Below are positions 52,256 through 59,576 of a stretch of 60,233 bases of DNA, piece by piece. The translations under genes were made by a program, and so were the position numbers. Location of the stretch: the IMG/VR virus record IMGVR_UViG_3300009428_000008, positions 1 through 60,233 of that record, one strand, 5' to 3'. The notes under the pieces are model-generated. The model was not told the origin of the DNA and searched no databases. It saw nothing but the letters and a program-made list of their open reading frames with translations. This DNA is from a virus. How positions within the stretch are numbered: the stretch's first letter is position 1; every line of letters begins with the position of its first letter.

Positions 52256-53479
52256 ATGAAAACATTACAAGAACAATATAACCAAATTAAAAAAGGAAAA
52301 GGTAGTAAAGAAATTTTCCTTAAAGAAGTTAAATTAAAATATCCAAATTTAATTCGTAACTCTGCTAAATTTGAAGAAGCAAAATCAACCTTAATAGGGC
52401 GAAGCATCATATCCGAAGGATTATATGTTGCTAATGCTTCAAAGGAAAATCCAGATTGGTTTAAACTATTCGATGAGAATATGAACCTTATTTCTGAAGA
52501 AGCAGCAAAGGCACTTGAGAAAAAAACAACTAAAGAAGTAACAAACCTACAAGCTCCAGATACTGGGTATGATTATAAAGATGATAAAAATATCAACAAT
52601 GTATCAGGTGAGCAATTTCGTCAAGGATACTTTACAGAACTTACAGATGTAACTAATGCCGATAAAACTAAACAACAATTAATTGATTTAGTTATTAATA
52701 ATATGTCTAAAAACCCACAATATTATACTGAGGAAGCTCAATTTGGTATTAAAGGAATTGGATATACTGAAGATGCCCCAGCGTTAGGTGCTGGTACCGA
52801 AATTAAATATAAAGATGGTTCGGGGTATGGTACTGAAACAAAGAAAAAAATTAAAAAGAAAGATTCATCAGCTTATGCTGACAAAATGTCAGCCAAGGTA
52901 TTCTCAACAGGATACACTGATTTAGCACCAAAACAACCTTTAGAAGAAAACAAAATGATATCATTAATAGATTTAATGGAACAACTTCCATTAGGAGAAA
53001 AACCATCTCCAAAACGTAAAAAAGCAACAGTTAAAAAAGAAACAACAGATTCAAAATTAGCTGAAATTGAAAAAAATGGAAGAATAGCTACATTAGAATT
53101 ACAAATTGAAGCTATAGAAGAAATTATTTCTAGTAAAAATGAAAGAATTTCAATGGTTACTGAGGATGATAGTTTATCAGAATTAGTAGATGCAAAGAAA
53201 ATGAAATTAATGCAACGTGAAGTTAAGGATTTAGAACGAAGAAAAGTGAAATTGGAAAAGTTATACGAGAAAATGTGTGGTAGTGCTTATAAAAAAGTCG
53301 TTAATGAGTTGGATGCCGAAGCTTGGAAAAAACAAAATGGTCAAGATGCTGATTGGAGTCCAAAAATGGAAGAAGGTAGTAATGATAATTCAAATTTAAA
53401 TTCTAACGATAATAGTAACGATAATAGTAACGATAATCCTGAGTCATATTCAGGTCAAACTAAGTTCAGATCTAAATAA
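52256..53479 (+). CDS. Probable prohead core/scaffold protein with coiled coil
   Basis: A 407-residue highly charged protein. Residues 1-60 helical with I-I-S-E-G at about 52-56 (gp21-type); residues 265-345 are a long coiled coil (I-A-T-L-E-L-Q-I-E-A-I-E-E-I-I); the end is a low-complexity N-D-N-S repeat from a 12-base DNA tandem repeat. One base after the previous stop. No direct counterpart known to me, but the composition fits a core protein removed or trimmed at maturation. Confidence 0.65.
   Translation: MKTLQEQYNQIKKGKGSKEIFLKEVKLKYPNLIRNSAKFEEAKSTLIGRSIISEGLYVANASKENPDWFKLFDENMNLISEEAAKALEKKTTKEVTNLQAPDTGYDYKDDKNINNVSGEQFRQGYFTELTDVTNADKTKQQLIDLVINNMSKNPQYYTEEAQFGIKGIGYTEDAPALGAGTEIKYKDGSGYGTETKKKIKKKDSSAYADKMSAKVFSTGYTDLAPKQPLEENKMISLIDLMEQLPLGEKPSPKRKKATVKKETTDSKLAEIEKNGRIATLELQIEAIEEIISSKNERISMVTEDDSLSELVDAKKMKLMQREVKDLERRKVKLEKLYEKMCGSAYKKVVNELDAEAWKKQNGQDADWSPKMEEGSNDNSNLNSNDNSNDNSNDNPESYSGQTKFRSK
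53404..53439 (+). repeat. Three 12-base tandem repeats encoding N-D-N-S
   Basis: TAACGATAATAG occurs twice exactly (53404-53415, 53416-53427) and once with the last two bases changed (53428-53439). In frame it encodes S-N-D-N repeats at the C terminus of the core-like protein. The length is a multiple of three, so copy-number change would not break the frame. Confidence 0.85.
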
Positions 53480-53487
53480 AATTTACC

Positions 53488-54090
53488 ATGAGCCAAATTT
53501 TAGTAGAAACTCATATTTTCAAACCTGTTAGATCAAAGCTAGATGAAAATAAATCCAACAGAGGTCTTCCTCTAGTTGAAGGTATTTTAGCAACGGCTGA
53601 AATCAAGAACGGAAATGGTAGATACTATTCAAGAGAATTATGGGAAAGAGAAATAGCAAAATATCTTCCACTAGTTAAAGAGCATAGAGCTATGGGAGAA
53701 TTAGATCACCCCGAATCATCAGTAATCAATCTAAAAAACGTATCACATAATATTGCTGATATGTGGTGGGATGGAGATAATGTAATGGGAAAAATAGAAA
53801 TACTACCTACCCCAAACGGAAATATACTTAAATCGTTAGTTGAAAGCGGTATTACTGTTGGTGTGTCATCTCGAGGGATGGGTTCACTTAAAGATGTAGG
53901 TGGGTTAATGGAAGTACAAGATGATTTTGAATTGCTATGTTGGGATTTTGTTTCAACACCTTCTAATCCAGATTCATTTATGAATTTAGTAAGAGAAAGC
54001 AAGGAATTCAAATCTCAAGATCAATACCAAAAAGTAAATACAATATTAGGTGAAATATTATGTTCACATGGAGCATGCCCTATTATATAA
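53488..54090 (+). CDS. 21: Prohead protease gp21
   Basis: A 200-residue serine protease of the T4 gp21 type (212 residues in T4), which matures the prohead by cutting after L/I-x-E. Catalytic candidates: H74 in G-E-L-D-H-P-E and S127 in G-V-S-S-R-G (T4 H85 and S140), with D153 in W-D-F-V-S-T-P as a possible third residue. N-terminal strands R-G-L-P-L-V-E-G-I-L-A-T and N-G-N-G-R-Y-Y are also typical. It directly precedes the scaffold gene, as in T4. Its presence makes the many L-x-E helices in this window meaningful. Confidence 0.92.
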   Translation: MSQILVETHIFKPVRSKLDENKSNRGLPLVEGILATAEIKNGNGRYYSRELWEREIAKYLPLVKEHRAMGELDHPESSVINLKNVSHNIADMWWDGDNVMGKIEILPTPNGNILKSLVESGITVGVSSRGMGSLKDVGGLMEVQDDFELLCWDFVSTPSNPDSFMNLVRESKEFKSQDQYQKVNTILGEILCSHGACPII

Positions 54091-54114
54091 AATAACAACC
54101 CCTGATTCCAGAAG

Positions 54115-54144
54115 AGGCGTTATCATTAATATGGTGCGCCTTTT
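54115..54144 (+). terminator. Moderate terminator after gp21
   Basis: AGGCG (54115-54119) pairs with CGCCT (54137-54141), with TCAT/ATGG pairing inside, followed by TTTT. It may reduce read-through into the scaffold gene or act as a processing site so that gp22/gp23 messages accumulate separately. Confidence 0.55.
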
Positions 54145-54181
54145 CGCTTTTTATATCTCCCCATATACGTATAATGGTAAT

Positions 54182-54214
54182 ATGTCATTTCTTATATGAC
54201 ATCAATATTTATTA
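54182..54214 (+). promoter_or_regulatory. Hairpin plus near-promoter motif in the gp22 leader
   Basis: ATGTCAT (54182-54188) and ATGACAT (54196-54202) form a perfect 7-bp hairpin. TATTTATTA (54206-54214), one mismatch from the late motif, follows. TATAATGG at 54170-54177 is a further -7-like sequence with CTTT 19 bases upstream. The scaffold ATG is 62 bases past the near-motif, an unusually long leader here. Confidence 0.4.
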
Positions 54215-54275
54215 TTAAATAACCCCCTATTACGTTTCTTAATAAGCGTAGTTTCCCAACAAAAAATTTAGGAAA

Positions 54276-55337
54276 ATGAACAGAAACTTTTTAAAAGAAG
54301 CAATCGCTGATGCTAAAGCAGTCAAAGAATCTGCAATAGCAAATGCTAAAGTTGCTCTCGAAGAAGCATTCACACCTCAAGTTCAAGCCATGTTCGCCCA
54401 AAAGGTAAATGAAATGGACATTGAAGAAGAGGAAGAAAGCAACGACGAAGTAACAGAAGCGAAAGCTAAAAAAGAGTACAAAGACGACGATCGTAAAGAC
54501 GGTGGTGAAAGTAAAGAAACTAAACGTACAGAAAAAATGAAGTACGGAAAAGACTTAGCTGAATCCGAAGTAGACGAAGATCTAGACTTGGACGAAATTT
54601 TAGCAGAATTAGAAAAAGATGATACCTCATCTAAAAATCTTAAAGAAGCAGAATCTGATGAAGATGCTGAAGAAGAAGGATATGAAGATGGTATGGAAGA
54701 TGAAAAAGAAGACATGGACGACGAGGAAGATATCGATCTCGAAGATATGTCAGAAGATGATCTTAAATCATTTATCGAAGACGTAATTGAAGACATGGTT
54801 ACAGCTGGTGAATTAGAAGCAGGTGAAGAATTTGAAGTTGAAGGTGAAGAACCTGAAGATGAAGAAATCGACATCGATGTTGAAGATGAAGTAGAAGTAA
54901 CAATGGATGAAAATGAACGTACAGATACAGAAGAAGAAGGATATTTAGATGGTGAAAAAGATGCAAGGGAAGATTTAGAAGAAGCAATGAAAACAGTTGC
55001 AGTTTTAAAATTAGAACTTAATGAAATCAACCTTTTAAACGCTAAACTTCTCTACACGAACAAAGTGTTTCGTGGTAAAAACTTAACTGAAGCACAAAAG
55101 GTTAAAGTATTAGGAGCTTTTGATAAAGCTGAAACGGTTAAAGAAGCAAAACTTGTATTTGAAACTATCAACGGTAGTATTAAATCTAAATCTACTAAAT
55201 CTATAAGTGAAAACTTTAAGTCAAAAGGTAGTGCTTCAAACTTAACTTCAACTCCAAAAGTAAGTAAGAAAAAACCAATTGTTGAATCAAATGAGATGGT
55301 ACTACGATTCAAAAAGTTAGCTGGTATTATCAGTTAA
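54276..55337 (+). CDS. 22: Prohead scaffold protein gp22
   Basis: A 353-residue scaffold (T4 gp22 is 269), positioned between gp21 and gp23 as in T4. N-terminal helix M-N-R-N-F-L6-K-E8-A9 with a gp21-type site and an alanine-rich continuation. The middle (about 45-230) is dominated by acidic runs; residues 240-300 form a coiled-coil region (A-V-L-K-L-E-L-N-E-I-N-L-L-N-A-K-L-L), then Lys/Ser-rich, ending R-F-K-K-L-A-G-I-I-S. The same C-terminal tag ends the protein at 34441-35106. It would be degraded by gp21 during maturation. Confidence 0.88.
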   Translation: MNRNFLKEAIADAKAVKESAIANAKVALEEAFTPQVQAMFAQKVNEMDIEEEEESNDEVTEAKAKKEYKDDDRKDGGESKETKRTEKMKYGKDLAESEVDEDLDLDEILAELEKDDTSSKNLKEAESDEDAEEEGYEDGMEDEKEDMDDEEDIDLEDMSEDDLKSFIEDVIEDMVTAGELEAGEEFEVEGEEPEDEEIDIDVEDEVEVTMDENERTDTEEEGYLDGEKDAREDLEEAMKTVAVLKLELNEINLLNAKLLYTNKVFRGKNLTEAQKVKVLGAFDKAETVKEAKLVFETINGSIKSKSTKSISENFKSKGSASNLTSTPKVSKKKPIVESNEMVLRFKKLAGIIS

Positions 55338-55378
55338 TAGGTAAAAATTTAAAAATAATTAAAAACACAAATTAAAAA

Positions 55379-57022
55379 ATGAGTCAATTAAACTCCCTTT
55401 TAGAAAGTGCTAATCCTTACAAGTCATTACAAAGTGATGCTGCAAGATTAGCCAACAAATGGAACAAGACTGGATTATTAGAAGGTGCCGGAAACGAAAC
55501 TGAGAAAAATAATATGTCTATGATCCTAGAAAACCAAGCTAAGCAATTAGTTATGGAAGAATCAAACACTGGTGGTGGTGCAAATGCTGGTACATTTACA
55601 CCTGGAACAGGTGCACAGTGGGCTGGTGTAGCTTTACCTTTAGTAAGAAAAGTATTTGGTCAAATTGCAGCGAAAGAATTCGTTTCAGTTCAACCAATGA
55701 ATCTTCCTTCTGGTTTAGTATTTTATCTAGATTTCCAATACGGAACTACAAAATCTCCATTTACAGCAACTGAGTCACTTTATGGTGATACTGATGGTAA
55801 TCTTCCATTCGGTAACGGCGCAACAGGTGGATTATATGGTGCTGGTAGATTTGGATATTCAATCAACAATACTCAATCTGCTGCTTATACTCCGGTATCA
55901 GCTTCTGTAGATTGGTACTCAGAATTAAATGCTGATTCTTCAGTTTCTGCATCTGCAGCAGCCGGAGACATTGTAAAATTAGTTGTCCCAGTTGCATCAT
56001 TTCCTAATTTTGATACAAGAGCAGTAAGAGCTTTTTATCCATCAGGATCTTTAACTGAAATACCATTAAATAATACATTTTATCCTCAATTTACTAAACT
56101 AAGTGCTGATGGTACAGACATCAACTTCTACATAGAAAATGGTATAGATGGTTCGGCAGCAGCTGCTGCAATTAAATTTGAGTATTTACTTCAAACAAAT
56201 GACGCCGAAAGAGGTGATTTTGAAGATAGAAATCCTAATTTAAATGCTGATAACTCTCCAGCAATTACAATTCCAGAAATCAATATTCAAATGCAGTCAG
56301 AAGCAATTGTTGCTAAGACTCGTAAATTGAAAGCTGTTTGGACGCCAGAATTTGCACAAGATTTAAATGCTTACCATTCACTAGATGCTGAAGCTGAATT
56401 AACTTCAATTATGAGTGAGTACATCTCGTTAGAGATTGACTTAGAAATTCTTGATATGTTGATCGAATCTGCTTCTGCAGGTACTGAATACTGGTCAGCA
56501 CAAAATAATTTAGCATTAGCTTCAACAGGTATTGTAAATAGTGATTTAGGTTTCTATAACTCACAAGGACAATGGTTCCAAACATTAGGAACTAAAATCC
56601 AGAAGTTAAGTAACATTATTCACCAGAAAACACTTAGAGGTGGTGCAAATTTCTTAGTATGTTCTCCAACAGTAGCTACAATTTTGGAATCAATTCCAGG
56701 ATTTGCTAGTACTTCTGATGGTGATGCAGCTAAAATGAGCTACGCTTTTGGTGTACAAAAAGCAGGTACTATCAATTCAAGATATACTGTTTATAAGAAT
56801 CCATACATGACTGAAAATACCATTTTAATGGGCTTTAGAGGTGGACAATTCTTAGAAGCAGGTGCTGTATTTGCTCCATATATTCCGCTAATTATGACTC
56901 CATTAGTATACGATCCAGAAACTTTCACTCCAAGAAAAGGTTTACTTACTCGTTATGCTAAGAAAGTAGTAAGACCAGAATTTTATGGTAAGATCTTCGT
57001 TGAAGGTTTGAATACTCTATAA
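55379..57022 (+). CDS. 23: Major capsid protein gp23
   Basis: A 547-residue HK97-fold capsid protein (T4 gp23 is 521). The N terminus parallels T4: N-K-W-N-K-T-G-L-L-E-G (27-36) matches the N-K-W-K-P-L-L-E-G of T4, followed by M-I-L-E-N-Q and V-M-E-E-S near the expected maturation cleavage around residue 60-65. Downstream A-L-P-L-V-R-K-V-F-G-Q-I-A, V-Q-P-M-N-L-P-S-G (about 105-113) and the C-terminal P-R-K-G-L-L-T-R-Y-A-K-K are family features. Followed by a strong terminator. The most highly expressed late product, presumably. Confidence 0.96.
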   Translation: MSQLNSLLESANPYKSLQSDAARLANKWNKTGLLEGAGNETEKNNMSMILENQAKQLVMEESNTGGGANAGTFTPGTGAQWAGVALPLVRKVFGQIAAKEFVSVQPMNLPSGLVFYLDFQYGTTKSPFTATESLYGDTDGNLPFGNGATGGLYGAGRFGYSINNTQSAAYTPVSASVDWYSELNADSSVSASAAAGDIVKLVVPVASFPNFDTRAVRAFYPSGSLTEIPLNNTFYPQFTKLSADGTDINFYIENGIDGSAAAAAIKFEYLLQTNDAERGDFEDRNPNLNADNSPAITIPEINIQMQSEAIVAKTRKLKAVWTPEFAQDLNAYHSLDAEAELTSIMSEYISLEIDLEILDMLIESASAGTEYWSAQNNLALASTGIVNSDLGFYNSQGQWFQTLGTKIQKLSNIIHQKTLRGGANFLVCSPTVATILESIPGFASTSDGDAAKMSYAFGVQKAGTINSRYTVYKNPYMTENTILMGFRGGQFLEAGAVFAPYIPLIMTPLVYDPETFTPRKGLLTRYAKKVVRPEFYGKIFVEGLNTL

Positions 57023-57046
57023 TCTAAGATTATATAAATAATAAGG

Positions 57047-57075
57047 AAGCCCCGCATTAGCGGGGCTTTTTTTTT
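57047..57075 (+). terminator. Strong rho-independent terminator after the capsid gene
   Basis: AAGCCCCGC (57047-57055) and GCGGGGCTT (57060-57068) form a 9-bp stem with loop ATTA, followed by a run of T to 57075. It is the clearest terminator in the window and caps the head operon. Confidence 0.95.
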
Positions 57076-57079
57076 CCTA

Positions 57080-57114
57080 CTTGGTTACCCAATAAATAGT
57101 TAGTATATTTATAA
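57080..57114 (+). promoter_or_regulatory. Promoter with both signals: CTTG-N20-TATATTTATAA
   Basis: CTTG at 57080-57083, exactly 20 bases, TATATTTA at 57104-57111, with the 9-mer TATTTATAA at 57106-57114. It begins five bases after the terminator and drives the amidinotransferase/PSD/PhoH operon; first ATG at 57146. Confidence 0.7.
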
Positions 57115-57145
57115 TCGATATAAAAATTCAACTAAAAGTTTTAAA

Positions 57146-58060
57146 ATGAAAGAAACACCATCACAGTTACCTATTCAAAGTTATGTAATGAATTTTCCCT
57201 TTACATTTTCAACAGATGATCCTAATAATGTTTGGATGAAAGAAATGTCAGGGAAAGAATTATCAATAAATAGACCTAAAGCTTATAAACAGTTTATGGA
57301 TCTCTATAATTTTATGGCTGGACAATCTTTAGTTCATTTACTACCAGCAGAGGGCAATTTTCAAGATTTAGTATATGTTGCTAATCTTGGCTTACAACTA
57401 CCCCATATTAAAGATGAAAATCATATCTTACTATCAAATTATACTTCACCACCTAGACAAGGTGAAGAATATGTAGGTGAAAAATTCTTCAATCAGATGG
57501 GTTATAAAACTCATATATCCCCCCATAAATGGGAAGGAGAAGCAGATATAAAATATTTAAATGGTAACACTTATATTGGTGGTTTTGATATTAGATCAGA
57601 TATTCAAGCATACCATTGGATGGAGGAAAATTTTGATATGAATATTATCAAAGTAAAAATGGTTGATGAATATATGTACCATTTAGATTGTAGTATATTT
57701 CCGTTAAATACGCGCTCAACTATGGTTTGTACGGAATTATATGATAAAACCGAGTTAGCGCAAATAAGCAAATATACTAACGTAATAGACGTAAATGTTG
57801 ACGACTCTATGTATGGAATGGCCAATTCTGTTAGATTAGGAAATATGATTTTATGTGCCTCAAACATATCAGAAATGAAGCGAGGTGATGAATTTTATGA
57901 TGGTGAAAAACACAAAATAGAATCACTTGAAAAAATATGCTCTGATGAAGGAATGGAACCAATAATATTTAACTTATCAGAATATATGAAATCTGGAGCA
58001 ATGTTAAGTTGTATGGTAATGCATTTAAATAGAGTTGATCATTTTAAAACTTTATTATAA
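57146..58060 (+). CDS. Amidinotransferase/dimethylargininase-family enzyme
   Basis: A 304-residue protein of the guanidino-group-modifying superfamily (DDAH, arginine deiminase, amidinotransferase; pentein fold). Catalytic pattern in order: D74-L-V-Y-V-A-N (D-x-V-F-x-x-N type), G131-E-A-D, H179-L-D181, and the nucleophile C289 in K-S-G-A-M-L-S-C-M-V-M-H. Length suits DDAH-like enzymes (about 255-310). Likely hydrolyses or transfers from arginine or a methylated arginine; the exact substrate is unknown. First gene of an operon separated from the capsid gene by a terminator and promoter; the next gene starts one base after its stop. Confidence 0.8.
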   Translation: MKETPSQLPIQSYVMNFPFTFSTDDPNNVWMKEMSGKELSINRPKAYKQFMDLYNFMAGQSLVHLLPAEGNFQDLVYVANLGLQLPHIKDENHILLSNYTSPPRQGEEYVGEKFFNQMGYKTHISPHKWEGEADIKYLNGNTYIGGFDIRSDIQAYHWMEENFDMNIIKVKMVDEYMYHLDCSIFPLNTRSTMVCTELYDKTELAQISKYTNVIDVNVDDSMYGMANSVRLGNMILCASNISEMKRGDEFYDGEKHKIESLEKICSDEGMEPIIFNLSEYMKSGAMLSCMVMHLNRVDHFKTLL

Positions 58061-58795
58061 ATGGCAGAAAAGTTAGAGGATTGGCTTAATGGTGAAGTCG
58101 CTGAATTATCTAAATTATCTGTTGGTGAATTAAGTAACACATTCTTTTTTAGAGATCCCTTAAGATCAACATTAATAGATTATAAACACTTCTATAGTCC
58201 TGCAGATGGAACCATATTATATCAAAAAATAGTTCAACCCGGAGAGCAAGTACTTGAAATAAAAGGTATAGATTATACAATTCAAGATGTAATGGGTGAT
58301 AAAGATTATAACCAACCCTCTTTAGTTATTGGGATATTTATGTCATTTTATGATGTTCATATTAATAGAATTCCTTATGGTGGTGTACTTAAATATAAAC
58401 GTTTGGAACCCATAGAATCAACAAACAAACCAATGTTGGCGGTTGAAAAAGATATATTAAATAAAGTAATTAATCCTAATAATATGGATTATTTGAAATA
58501 CAATGAAAGAATGTCTAACCAGGTATATGTCCCTTCTTTAGATTACACATACCATATAATACAAATAGCCGATGAAGATGTAAACGTTATAGCTCCCTTC
58601 AAACAACAACGAGATCTTTGTACTCAAAATGAAAGATTTAGTTTAATTAGATGGGGATCACAGGTAGATTTAGTTCTACCCCTAGATTCTAGATATGAAT
58701 TTGAGACTATTCTAGACGATACAATGCATATTAATGCAGGTCTTGATAAATTAATTAAAATTAAAGAAGTTAAAAATGACCTCAAATCATCATGA
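58061..58795 (+). CDS. psd: Phosphatidylserine decarboxylase-like protein
   Basis: A 244-residue pyruvoyl-type decarboxylase homologue, converting phosphatidylserine to phosphatidylethanolamine in the family. Motifs: F-F-F-R-D-P-L-R (28-35), S-P-A-D49-G (46-50), I-F-M-S-F-Y-D-V-H100-I-N-R-I-P (92-105), N-E-R (148-150), I-I-Q-I-A-D (166-171) and R-F-S-L-I-R-W-G-S200-Q-V-D (192-203), where G-S is the self-cleavage site giving the pyruvoyl group. Length fits short-form (type II) enzymes. No transmembrane segment seen. Unusual in a phage. It overlaps PhoH by 20 bases. Confidence 0.85.
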   Translation: MAEKLEDWLNGEVAELSKLSVGELSNTFFFRDPLRSTLIDYKHFYSPADGTILYQKIVQPGEQVLEIKGIDYTIQDVMGDKDYNQPSLVIGIFMSFYDVHINRIPYGGVLKYKRLEPIESTNKPMLAVEKDILNKVINPNNMDYLKYNERMSNQVYVPSLDYTYHIIQIADEDVNVIAPFKQQRDLCTQNERFSLIRWGSQVDLVLPLDSRYEFETILDDTMHINAGLDKLIKIKEVKNDLKSS

Positions 58796-59510
58796 AGATG
58801 AAGTCTTCAGACCAAAAAGAATAGTGAAAAATCCAATTAAATTTAAATTAGCTCTAAATGAAGAGCAAAAGTTAGCTAAAGATGAAATATTAAATAATAC
58901 CTTAACATTATTAGCAGGTAGAGCAGGTTCAGGTAAAACATTATTAGCATGTCAAGTAGCTTTAGATGGTCTTTTAAGAAGACACTATTCAAAAATTATT
59001 ATAACTAGACCAACTGTGTCTAAAGAAGAAATTGGTTTCCTACCTGGAGATTTAAGAGAAAAAATGGATCCTTGGATTCAACCAATTTATCAAAATATGT
59101 ATGCTTTATTTGATAAAGTAAAAGTAGAAAAACTTATTGAAGATGGTAAAATAGAAATTGTACCTTTAGCATTTATGAGAGGTAGAACGTTTTTGGATGC
59201 ATGTATTATAGTAGATGAAGCTCAGAATGTTACTCATGAACAAATGGAAATGATTTCAACTCGTATTGGTTTAAGATCAAAAATGATTATCTGTGGTGAC
59301 GATCATCAAGTAGATTTAAAGTCTCGACGTGATTCTGGATTTAGATTTTTATATAAAGAAGCTCGTAGGGTAAAAAATATGTGTTCTATAACTTTATTAA
59401 AAAATCATAGAGATCCTATTGTAGATAGTTTAATTGAGATTTATGAAGAAGCTGAAAGAAAAGGAATAACTAAATCCTCCTCGGGTACTAGCGGAAGAGG
59501 AAAAAAGTAA
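58776..59510 (+). CDS. phoH: PhoH-family ATPase
   Basis: A 244-residue P-loop protein. Walker A G-R-A-G-S-G-K-T (48-55), R-P-T-V-S-K-E-E-I-G-F-L-P-G-D (about 76-90), Walker B I-I-V-D-E-A-Q-N (about 145-152), sensor I-C-G-D-D-H-Q-V-D (about 169-177) and N-H-R-D-P-I-V. These are the PhoH hallmarks; phoH is a common gene of marine phages, with a proposed ATP-dependent RNA/phosphate-stress role. The start overlaps the previous gene by 20 bases, the longest overlap in the window, and no later in-frame ATG keeps the N-terminal part. Confidence 0.93.
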   Translation: MTSNHHEDEVFRPKRIVKNPIKFKLALNEEQKLAKDEILNNTLTLLAGRAGSGKTLLACQVALDGLLRRHYSKIIITRPTVSKEEIGFLPGDLREKMDPWIQPIYQNMYALFDKVKVEKLIEDGKIEIVPLAFMRGRTFLDACIIVDEAQNVTHEQMEMISTRIGLRSKMIICGDDHQVDLKSRRDSGFRFLYKEARRVKNMCSITLLKNHRDPIVDSLIEIYEEAERKGITKSSSGTSGRGKK

Positions 59511-59554
59511 ACCATCAATTTAGGGAAGACTTAGCAATTGAGTCACCCCCTTTG

Positions 59555-59565
59555 TATATTTATAA
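59555..59565 (+). promoter_or_regulatory. Late-type promoter motif TATATTTATAA
   Basis: Extended motif with the 9-mer at 59557-59565, after TTTG directly adjacent (59551-59554). ATG at 59577 is 12 bases past its end. A TTAG 20 bases upstream is at best a weak -33 box. Confidence 0.6.
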
Positions 59566-59576
59566 CAAAAACGAAT

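Noticed and set aside
53378-53439. Short repeats considered as a CRISPR-like or regulatory array.
   Set aside because: The units are 12 bases without spacers and stay in frame as S-N-D-N; it is a coding tandem repeat. No CRISPR array was seen anywhere.
54383-55030. A long minus-strand reading frame rich in serine opposite gp22.
   Set aside because: It is the mirror of the GAA/GAT-rich acidic region of the scaffold gene, with no start context and no other minus-strand gene in the window.
59538-59576. TTG-initiated extension of the virion protein at 59577.
   Set aside because: It would read through the late promoter TATATTTATAA; the ATG at 59577 has the normal late spacing.
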